Assembly (NCBI GenBank): GCA_027484495.1
Contig: JAIXSW010000424.1
Location: 1-5,014, forward strand
DNA length: 5,014 nt
Direction: 5' to 3'
From: Gammaproteobacteria bacterium
GTDB taxonomy: Bacteria > Pseudomonadota > Gammaproteobacteria > Enterobacterales > Alteromonadaceae
Every line of letters starts with the position of its first letter. The stretch's first letter is position 1. The position numbers and the translations under genes were made by a program. The notes beneath the pieces are model-generated. The model searched no databases. It was not told the DNA's origin and saw only the letters and a program-made list of their open reading frames with translations. Below, piece after piece: positions 1 through 5,014 of this stretch.

Positions 1-135
1 CTGGCAGTATTTCAGTTATTACAGCAAGAATTCAGTAAAGACCTGATCATGACACCACCACTATTACCAGCTGCGGTAACAACGTTTTTTGCCGGAACCA
101 GCTCTGACAGTGACGGTCCGGCGCATGCTGAATAA
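1..135 (+). CDS. 3' end of an unidentified protein (partial, 44 codons)
   Basis: The first frame is open from the left edge to a TAA at 133-135 and gives the last 44 residues of a protein that begins outside the window. The visible part starts LAVFQLLQQEFSKDL, continues through a proline- and alanine-rich apolar stretch (MTPPLLPAAVTTFFAG), and ends in a polar tail, TSSDSDGPAHAE. I do not recognise the family. The other two plus frames are closed by stops within this stretch. The gene converges on the minus-strand DUF2750 gene. No good plus-strand terminator follows it: the hairpin at 157-180 has a T-rich tail only on the other strand. The fragment is short enough that a chance open frame cannot be excluded. 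Confidence 0.5.
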   Translation: MAVFQLLQQEFSKDLIMTPPLLPAAVTTFFAGTSSDSDGPAHAE

Positions 136-156
136 ATGGGTGCTTGCCAGAAACAA

Positions 157-180
157 AACACCCGGACAATGCCGGGTGTT
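157..180 (-). terminator. Rho-independent terminator of the DUF2750 gene
   Basis: A perfect 9-bp inverted repeat, AACACCCGG (157-165) and CCGGGTGTT (172-180), encloses a 6-nt loop. Read on the minus strand, the stem is followed at once by TTTTGTTT (complement of 149-156 and the stem end), which is the expected U-rich tail. The stem begins 20 nt after the stop codon of the minus-strand gene. On the plus strand the hairpin is followed by GACTGG with no T-run, so it should work mainly for the minus-strand gene. It could still act as a 3' stabilising hairpin for the plus-strand gene ending at 135. Confidence 0.85.
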
Positions 181-200
181 GACTGGATAGCAACAACTGT

Positions 201-554
201 TTATTGCAGCTGAGACAGCGCTTCGAGAATTTCGCGGGGTTCTACTTCCGGGCCATTTAATTCACTGTCCCAGTTTGTGCCGATCAGCACACCGTCGTCG
301 TACATTTCTTTTAACCAGCCGTCACAGAAAATATCCAGTGGGATGGCTTCTGGTTTGTACTCTGCCCATTCTTCACTGCAGTGCGCCAGAGCAGCAGCTT
401 CATTTGACCAGAACGGCATCACGTCGGTGTCTTCAAACTCTACTGATTCCACGACCAGTAAATCTTCGCCATGTGTCAGTACCCAAACTTGTGCTTCTGA
501 GCGCGCTTCGGCGATAAAGCCCTGAAATACCGGATCGTGTGCATATTCAGCCAT
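201..554 (-). CDS. DUF2750 domain-containing protein
   Basis: This encodes a complete 117-residue cytoplasmic protein with no signal peptide or membrane segment. From family knowledge, the layout matches DUF2750: an N-terminal helix (FQGFIAEARSE, residues 10-20), a VWVL strand (23-26), a conserved MPFWS segment (46-50) followed by an alanine-rich helix (NEAAALAHC), then IPLDIFCDGWL (71-81) and a C-terminal GVLIGTNWD (88-96) before a final helix. The length is normal for a single-domain member. The molecular function of the family is unknown. The protein is strikingly acidic: I count about 27 Asp/Glu against 4 Lys/Arg. The ATG at 554-552 is chosen because AGGA lies 8 nt upstream (minus strand, 566-563). 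The gene is divergent from ettA, has its own promoter candidate and terminator, and appears monocistronic. Confidence 0.88.
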   Translation of the reverse strand: MAEYAHDPVFQGFIAEARSEAQVWVLTHGEDLLVVESVEFEDTDVMPFWSNEAAALAHCSEEWAEYKPEAIPLDIFCDGWLKEMYDDGVLIGTNWDSELNGPEVEPREILEALSQLQ

Positions 555-562
555 GATTGAAG

Positions 563-566
563 TCCT
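563..566 (-). promoter_or_regulatory. Ribosome binding site of the DUF2750 gene
   Basis: On the minus strand the sequence ACAGGACTTCAATC precedes the ATG. The AGGA core sits 8 nt from the start codon, a normal spacing, and supports the start at 554. Confidence 0.7.
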
Positions 567-609
567 GTGTTGTGTTACCGAAACGGAAATGTCCGGCAGT
601 GCTTAACTG

Positions 610-618
610 ATTATCCCA
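610..618 (-). promoter_or_regulatory. Candidate extended -10 promoter of the DUF2750 gene
   Basis: The minus strand reads TGGGATAAT: a GATAAT hexamer (5 of 6 matches to TATAAT) with TG one base upstream, the extended -10 arrangement. No good -35 hexamer lies 16-18 nt further upstream, which extended -10 promoters can tolerate. Transcription would start near 603, giving a leader of about 50 nt. This is a motif match only. Confidence 0.45.
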
Positions 619-680
619 GAAGCTGCGCTGCTTGGCATCGGATTTTTTTCACTGTGGATTGATTTTGTCGGCGTGCAAGG

Positions 681-710
681 TTCCCGTCAGCGAAAAAAAT
701 GACGTACAAT
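681..710 (+). promoter_or_regulatory. Candidate sigma70 promoter of ettA
   Basis: A TACAAT hexamer at 705-710 matches the -10 consensus at 5 of 6 positions. The best -35 at an acceptable distance is TTCCCG (681-686, 18-nt spacer), which is weak. Transcription would begin near 717, leaving a short leader of about 28 nt before the ATG at 745. It lies back to back with the candidate promoter of the divergent gene, about 90 bp apart. Confidence 0.42.
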
Positions 711-727
711 TCGCAACATTCTTCCTG

Positions 728-733
728 AAGGGA
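728..733 (+). promoter_or_regulatory. Ribosome binding site of ettA
   Basis: AAGGGA lies 11 nt upstream of the ATG at 745, slightly longer than the optimal spacing. It is the only purine-rich match to the anti-Shine-Dalgarno near this start. Confidence 0.6.
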
Positions 734-744
734 CAGCTCCAACC

Positions 745-2406
745 ATGGCTCAGTACATTTATTCAATGTATCGGATGTCGAAGGTGGTTCCACCTAAGCG
801 TACGATTTTAAAAGATATTTCATTATCGTTTTTCCCAGGCGCCAAAATCGGCGTGTTGGGTTTAAACGGTTCAGGTAAATCCTCATTGCTGCGTATTATG
901 GCCGGCGTCGACACCGAGTTTGACGGTGAAGCTAAACCACTAGCCGGCATCAACATTGGTTACCTGCCACAGGAACCGGTGCTCGATATGAGCAAAACCG
1001 TGCGTGAAGTGGTGGAAGAAGCCGTCGCTGACGTGAAAAACGCTTTCAGCCGGCTTGATGCCGTGTACGCGGCATATGCCGACGAGAACGCTGACTTTGA
1101 TGCGCTGGCGCGCGAACAAGGCGAACTGGAAGCGATCATTCAGGCCAAAGACGGCCACAACCTCGACAATATTTTAGAACGTGCCGCCGATGCATTGCGT
1201 CTGCCACCGTGGGACGCCGAAATCAAGGTGCTGTCTGGTGGTGAACGCCGCCGGGTGGCGATTTGCCGTCTGTTGTTAGAAAAACCAGACATGCTGCTGC
1301 TGGACGAACCAACCAACCACTTAGATGCCGAATCTGTGGCCTGGCTGGAGCGCTTCCTGCACGATTACACCGGTACTGTGGTTGCCATCACGCACGACCG
1401 TTATTTCCTCGATAACGTCGCCGGCTGGATCTTAGAACTGGACCGCGGCGAAGGTATTCCATGGCAAGGCAACTACTCCAGCTGGCTGGAACAAAAAGAT
1501 GCCCGTCTGCAGTTAGAAGAGAAAACCGAAAACGCCCGCCAGCGTTCTATCAAGCAGGAACTGGAATGGGTACGCACGAATCCCAAAGGCCGCCATGCTA
1601 AATCCAAGGCGCGGATGGCGCGTTTTGAAGAACTGCAAAGCCAGGAATTCCAGAAACGCAACGAAACCAACGAGTTATTCATTCCGCCAGGACCACGCTT
1701 AGGCGACAAAGTGCTGGAAGTGAAAAACCTGCGCAAATCCTACGGCGACCGCGTGCTGATTGACGATTTAAGTTTCAGCGTGCCAAAAGGCGCTATCGTC
1801 GGCATTATCGGTGCCAACGGTGCCGGTAAATCGACACTGTTCCGCATGATTTCCGGTGCAGAACAACCGGATGCCGGCACTATTGAAGTCGGTGAAACGG
1901 TGCAGCTGGCCAGCGTCGACCAGTTCCGCGACAGCATGAACCCAAAAAATACCGTCTGGCAGGAAATTTCCAACGGTCAGGATATGCTGCAGATTGGTAA
2001 CTTCACCATCCCAAGCCGGGCTTATGTCGGCCGGTTTAACTTCAAAGGCAACGACCAGCAGAAGTTTATCGGCGAACTGTCCGGTGGTGAGCGTAACCGC
2101 GTGCACTTGGCAGCGCTACTCAAAGCCGGCGGTAACATGTTACTGCTCGATGAACCAACCAACGATTTGGACGTGGAAACACTGCGCGCTTTGGAAAATG
2201 CCATCCTGGATTTCCCGGGCTGCGCCATGGTGATCTCACACGACCGTTGGTTCCTCGACCGCATCGCCACGCACATCCTCGACTACCGTGACGAAGGTAA
2301 AGTGAATTTCTTCGAAGGCAACTATTCCGACTACGAGACCTGGTTAAAAGCGACTTACGGCGCCCAAGCTGCCGAACCGCACCGGATCAAGTACAAGAAG
2401 ATTTAA
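745..2406 (+). CDS. ettA: Energy-dependent translational throttle protein EttA (ABC-F ATPase)
   Basis: This is a complete 553-residue protein, close to the 555 residues of E. coli EttA (formerly YjjK) and strongly similar along its whole length. EttA binds the ribosomal E site and, depending on the ATP/ADP ratio, holds or releases 70S complexes at the first elongation step. Two ABC domains are visible. ABC1 has Walker A GLNGSGKS (39-46), signature LSGGE (163-167), Walker B LLLDE with catalytic E188, and switch H217. ABC2 has Walker A GANGAGKS (356-363), LSGGE (445-449), LLLDE with E470, and H499. An acidic insertion around 95-140 corresponds to the arm that contacts the L1 stalk. The charged linker at about 242-322 corresponds to the P-site tRNA interaction motif and includes KGRHAKSKAR. 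There are no transmembrane segments, as expected for ABC-F. The basic C-terminus RIKYKKI resembles the E. coli end. The start MAQYIYSMYR aligns with the E. coli start. All catalytic residues are intact. The gene is monocistronic, with its own terminator. Confidence 0.98.
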   Translation: MAQYIYSMYRMSKVVPPKRTILKDISLSFFPGAKIGVLGLNGSGKSSLLRIMAGVDTEFDGEAKPLAGINIGYLPQEPVLDMSKTVREVVEEAVADVKNAFSRLDAVYAAYADENADFDALAREQGELEAIIQAKDGHNLDNILERAADALRLPPWDAEIKVLSGGERRRVAICRLLLEKPDMLLLDEPTNHLDAESVAWLERFLHDYTGTVVAITHDRYFLDNVAGWILELDRGEGIPWQGNYSSWLEQKDARLQLEEKTENARQRSIKQELEWVRTNPKGRHAKSKARMARFEELQSQEFQKRNETNELFIPPGPRLGDKVLEVKNLRKSYGDRVLIDDLSFSVPKGAIVGIIGANGAGKSTLFRMISGAEQPDAGTIEVGETVQLASVDQFRDSMNPKNTVWQEISNGQDMLQIGNFTIPSRAYVGRFNFKGNDQQKFIGELSGGERNRVHLAALLKAGGNMLLLDEPTNDLDVETLRALENAILDFPGCAMVISHDRWFLDRIATHILDYRDEGKVNFFEGNYSDYETWLKATYGAQAAEPHRIKYKKI

Positions 2407-2428
2407 ACAGCACAGATTGGTTAACGTT

Positions 2429-2457
2429 AAAAATCCCTGCTTCGGCAGGGATTTTTT
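2429..2457 (+). terminator. Rho-independent terminator of ettA with UUCG tetraloop
   Basis: A perfect 12-bp inverted repeat, AAAAATCCCTGC (2429-2440) and GCAGGGATTTTT (2445-2456), is closed by the very stable C(UUCG)G tetraloop at 2441-2444. The T-run covers 2452-2457. It begins 23 nt after the ettA stop codon. The A-tract on the 5' arm means the same hairpin has a U-tract on the minus strand too, so it could terminate in both directions. No minus-strand gene ends here. Confidence 0.95.
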
Positions 2458-2546
2458 GTCTCAGTTATTCGCGAGTTACTGTTTGAGCGGCTGCGCTGAT
2501 CAAATAAACATATTTAACTCACCTGAATTACAAATAAATCAACTAT

Positions 2547-2575
2547 TTTACTTGTCAACCCATAAAAGGTACTAT
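2547..2575 (+). promoter_or_regulatory. Weak candidate promoter of the large secreted-protein gene
   Basis: TTTACT (2547-2552) and TACTAT (2570-2575) are separated by 17 nt, each matching the sigma70 consensus at 4 of 6 positions, within an AT-rich stretch (about 2500-2575). Transcription would start near 2582 and give a leader of about 100 nt. Other hexamers nearby (TTGTCA at 2552-2557, TATATT at 2588-2593) lack a partner at the right distance. The terminator at 2429-2457 implies that some promoter must exist between 2458 and 2680, but this one is only the best of several weak options. Confidence 0.3.
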
Positions 2576-2634
2576 CGGGTTCGGTTTTATATTTCGAGCT
2601 TCGCTTCACGCCAGCATGTAACGCAACTCAGAAA

Positions 2635-2658
2635 AACAAATCGTGCATCCGGTTTGTT
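2635..2658 (+). other. Possible leader hairpin upstream of the large gene
   Basis: AACAAATC (2635-2642) can pair with GGTTTGTT (2651-2658) to form an 8-bp stem, including one G-U pair, around the 8-nt loop GTGCATCC. It ends 11 nt before the ribosome binding site at 2670. The stem is AU-rich and of modest stability, so it may be incidental. It does not resemble a known riboswitch that I recognise. The rest of 2458-2680 shows no gene. Confidence 0.3.
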
Positions 2659-2669
2659 GCCAGCAGATT

Positions 2670-2674
2670 AAGGA
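2670..2674 (+). promoter_or_regulatory. Ribosome binding site fixing the start of the large gene
   Basis: AAGGA lies 6 nt upstream of the ATG at 2681. An in-frame TAA at 2669-2671, overlapping this site, blocks any further upstream extension of the reading frame. Together they fix the start at 2681. Confidence 0.85.
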
Positions 2675-2680
2675 CGATTA

Positions 2681-5014
2681 ATGCTAAAACTATGGACCCC
2701 ACTGTCGCTATTGTGGTCAATTTTTGCCGTGCCACTGCAAGCCCAACAGGTAATTGACCCGCTTGAAAAAAATGTGAATGCTCAAGTCAAAGCAGTCTCG
2801 TCTCTCGTGACCGTCAACAATGAAGTGTATTTTGTTGCCGAGTTAACCGGGTCAATCGCATCGACAGCGCTGATGAAGTTTAATCCTACTAGCCAGCAAT
2901 TTAATAAAGTTGCCGATATTCCTGAAGAAATGCAATTACTGCCAGGGAAGCGAGTTTATCTGCAGGACGATGTAGAAGGAATATTACCAATACGCAATCA
3001 GTTATTCATGCCAAATTTCCGGCAATGGTTTGACCCTTCATCCAATACTTTTAAAAGCACCTTTGCTGCACAACCTCCGTCTTTTAAAGCGCAATGTAAA
3101 CTGCAATGGAACCAAGATTTATTACTGGTATGCAGTGATTATCAGGATTTTGAACTGCAGCAGCGGTTTTACCGCTTCAATAAAACCGATTCGTTATTTT
3201 ACCCAACTGAGGAAATATACGAGACGTCTTTTCATTCGTTTAAAGGCAAAGAATTGTTATGCAATGCAGATGTATGCGGTGATTTAACATTCTTAACCAG
3301 CTATCAGAATCAGCCGAACGCCAAGCTGCATATTCAGCAAGAATACTTGTATTGGGTGCAACCCAATGGGGATGTGATCATGCAGTCACGAAAAAATGGC
3401 GACCGGCAAAAACTGGATACCAGCGCTCTGCTCAGCGAGCAGCTAAGCCAAGACAGCTACATCGCATTCGCCAAGGATTATGTTCTGTATCAAACAGGAC
3501 TGCCATATGGCCCTATTACAATCAAACGATTGCATCTACCCTCACAACGGATCGATCTGATAGATATGACAGCCACAACCGCCAGTCTTTTTGGGGTGGA
3601 AGGCAAAACCTTTGGGCCTGATGGCAACTTCCTGCTTTGGAAGCGATGGTCTGGCAATGGTTTAGCTCTTGCGAGCTGGCGGTTGTCTCCTCAGGACGTC
3701 AAAATTGCAGTTGTACAACAACCGGTGTCTGTCGGCGGTTCATACAATGATAGTTATCAACCCGAAATGACTTTACTCGGCGATGGTGCTTTCATCACTT
3801 CTGACACTTGCTACAAATGGAGCATTGGCATCAGTTTATACAGCTCAATCAGCTGTGTGGTGTCGGATTCGCCTGGTTTTGTTTATGTCAGCAACCAACA
3901 ACAAACTCCTGTAACACTGAAGTCTGTTACGAGCCGGCCGGCCACCCCAATTCGTCAACTGACCAACTGGAACCAACAACTTTTCTGGCATGAGACGGAT
4001 GAACAGCCACGCTTTAAGCGCTTACAACCGCGTACCGGAAAAATTGATATTGTCGCTACAGATAAAAGCGGCCGCCTGTTAGCGGGGAACTCGGCGTTAT
4101 GGTTGTACAGTGAAAATCATTTTTACCGCTTTGACCCAACCACCAACCGTTTTGACAGTAACGGTATCGCTGGCGCCACAGGACCAGAACCTGCAACTGA
4201 AGAGATGGGCATGCTGGTTGACGATGATTTTTATTATTTCGTTAATAATCCACTGTTTAGCGAGAGCAGCAGTTTAAATCGTTTTAATTTAATCTCTGGC
4301 CAGCAGCAAACATTGAAATTATTTGCAGATATAGACAACGTTCGGATCTTGGGGATTAATCAAGGTAAAATATATCTGTCATTTAACACAGGATCGCCTT
4401 GGAGATATAGTGATTTAAAAGGTGGGATCCTGGATTTAACCACTCTGAGCATCGAGCAAAACGATGCACTTGCTGGATATTCTGCCTCTGGCGGCATGAT
4501 TAACTATAGTAATCAGTTGCTTAGAGTCTTTATGCATCAGCAGCAACTGTTCGGATTTTCCCGCACAGGCTTTTTCCACGACTATGGTCGCGGAAGCAGC
4601 ATATCTCTCGCCAAGTTAGACTTGAAACAGCAAAAACGCCTTGACCTCGATGCGGGTTCAGACCATTCCGGCCGAGCCATCATTGTCAATAACACCATTT
4701 TAGCCAGCTCAGGAGAGCAATTCAGTGCCGACGGTACATGGATCGGACAACCATTAAATGAGCGTTTTCATCAGGCCCTCACTTTTACCGACAGTACATA
4801 TCTACTGGGTGACGGCCTGCAAAAGCTACAATCGAAAAATGGTGTTTTACAGGTGCAACCGATCTCCCTTGGTGCGACCACTATAGTTAACTCCACAGCA
4901 ACGATGGCCGAAGTTGCCGGCAAACTATATCTGGTGGCAACAGATGGCGCCCAAGGCGAACGTATCCGCCAGATCCAGTTGGACAATCGGGCTCCGGTGG
5001 CACTTGATGATACC
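2681..5014 (+). CDS. Large exported repeat protein leading into a cadherin/Ig-like array (3' truncated)
   Basis: This frame is open for 778 codons from ATG 2681 to the right edge without a stop, so the C-terminus is missing. The protein starts with a Sec-type signal peptide: MLK, an apolar core (L4-V17), then a likely cleavage after LQA (A21). The body is beta-rich and loosely repetitive. Units of the form (aromatic/L)xR(F/L)(N/D)xxxxQxxxL recur near residues 66, 165, 283, 447, 483, 534, 585 and 646, for example LMKFNPTSQQF, FYRFNKTDSLF, FYRFDPTTNRF and LNRFNLISGQQ. They are often preceded by short apolar strands such as EVYFVAEL or KLYLVATDG. This suggests propeller-like blades, distantly recalling ELWxxDGT/Kelch-type repeats (inference). 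Six cysteines fall in three close pairs. The last ten residues, NRAPVALDDT (769-778), match the opening of cadherin/Ig-like (Big_9-type) repeats seen in large surface proteins. The likely location is outer surface or secreted; adhesion or binding is an inference and no enzyme motif is visible. The gene is separated from ettA by a terminator and appears to be its own unit. Confidence 0.9.
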   Translation, partial: MLKLWTPLSLLWSIFAVPLQAQQVIDPLEKNVNAQVKAVSSLVTVNNEVYFVAELTGSIASTALMKFNPTSQQFNKVADIPEEMQLLPGKRVYLQDDVEGILPIRNQLFMPNFRQWFDPSSNTFKSTFAAQPPSFKAQCKLQWNQDLLLVCSDYQDFELQQRFYRFNKTDSLFYPTEEIYETSFHSFKGKELLCNADVCGDLTFLTSYQNQPNAKLHIQQEYLYWVQPNGDVIMQSRKNGDRQKLDTSALLSEQLSQDSYIAFAKDYVLYQTGLPYGPITIKRLHLPSQRIDLIDMTATTASLFGVEGKTFGPDGNFLLWKRWSGNGLALASWRLSPQDVKIAVVQQPVSVGGSYNDSYQPEMTLLGDGAFITSDTCYKWSIGISLYSSISCVVSDSPGFVYVSNQQQTPVTLKSVTSRPATPIRQLTNWNQQLFWHETDEQPRFKRLQPRTGKIDIVATDKSGRLLAGNSALWLYSENHFYRFDPTTNRFDSNGIAGATGPEPATEEMGMLVDDDFYYFVNNPLFSESSSLNRFNLISGQQQTLKLFADIDNVRILGINQGKIYLSFNTGSPWRYSDLKGGILDLTTLSIEQNDALAGYSASGGMINYSNQLLRVFMHQQQLFGFSRTGFFHDYGRGSSISLAKLDLKQQKRLDLDAGSDHSGRAIIVNNTILASSGEQFSADGTWIGQPLNERFHQALTFTDSTYLLGDGLQKLQSKNGVLQVQPISLGATTIVNSTATMAEVAGKLYLVATDGAQGERIRQIQLDNRAPVALDDT

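Noticed and set aside
611..793. 60-codon minus-strand open frame across the ettA start
   Set aside because: It overlaps the ettA promoter region and its first codons, and shows no family resemblance.
2421..2430. Perfect 10-bp palindrome TTAACGTTAA
   Set aside because: It sits between the ettA stop and its terminator stem, away from any promoter. A palindrome of this length is expected by chance in a window this size, so an operator is not supported.
2552..2575. TTGTCA paired with TACTAT as a promoter
   Set aside because: The spacer is only 12 nt, too short for a sigma70 promoter. The overlapping TTTACT with a 17-nt spacer is the better candidate.
2417..2671. 84-codon plus-strand open frame between ettA and the large gene
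   Set aside because: It starts at a TTG with no ribosome binding site, runs straight through the ettA terminator hairpin, and has no recognisable protein features.
3030..3993. Three plus-strand open frames of 61-89 codons (3030-3287, 3352-3621, 3808-3993)
   Set aside because: All lie inside the 778-codon frame of the large gene in another phase, with low-complexity, implausible translations.
4771..4986. 71-codon minus-strand open frame near the right edge
   Set aside because: It is antisense to the large gene, whose in-frame translation here gives a coherent repeat and the NRAPVALDDT motif.
1..5014. Mobile element, CRISPR array, toxin-antitoxin or defence island
   Set aside because: I find no transposase, integrase, direct-repeat array, tRNA-associated junction or defence-type gene. 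EttA is a core translation factor, not an antibiotic-resistance ABC-F, judging from its full-length match to E. coli EttA.

Overview
The window looks like chromosomal DNA from an aquatic gammaproteobacterium. The strongest evidence is an ABC-F protein that, compared from memory, is almost residue-for-residue E. coli EttA, including the same start and the same numbering of both catalytic glutamates. A DUF2750 protein lies next to it, base composition is moderate, and a secreted protein leads into a cadherin/Ig-like array of the kind common in marine and freshwater Gammaproteobacteria. The genus cannot be fixed from the sequence alone.

Layout from left to right: (1) 1-135 is the 3' end of an unidentified plus-strand gene. 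(2) It converges on a small, very acidic DUF2750 gene on the minus strand (201-554), whose intrinsic terminator (157-180) lies between the two genes. (3) A 190-bp divergent intergenic region carries an extended -10 promoter candidate for the DUF2750 gene and a TACAAT promoter candidate for ettA. (4) ettA (745-2406) is complete and ends in a textbook UUCG-capped terminator (2429-2457). (5) A 223-bp AT-rich intergenic stretch holds a weak promoter candidate and a leader hairpin. (6) From 2681 to the right edge runs the largest gene of the window, 778 codons open with no stop. It encodes an exported protein with a repetitive, probably beta-propeller-like body, and its last visible residues (NRAPVALDDT) are the typical opening of a cadherin/Ig-like repeat.

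The genes do not form an operon: each has its own start signals and terminators separate them. EttA is a cytoplasmic translation factor that links ribosome initiation to the ATP/ADP ratio. The DUF2750 protein has no known role. The large protein is an envelope or extracellular protein unrelated to ettA. I see no mobile element, CRISPR array, tRNA or rRNA, and no evidence of a new multi-gene system. The item most worth following is the truncated secreted protein at the right edge.
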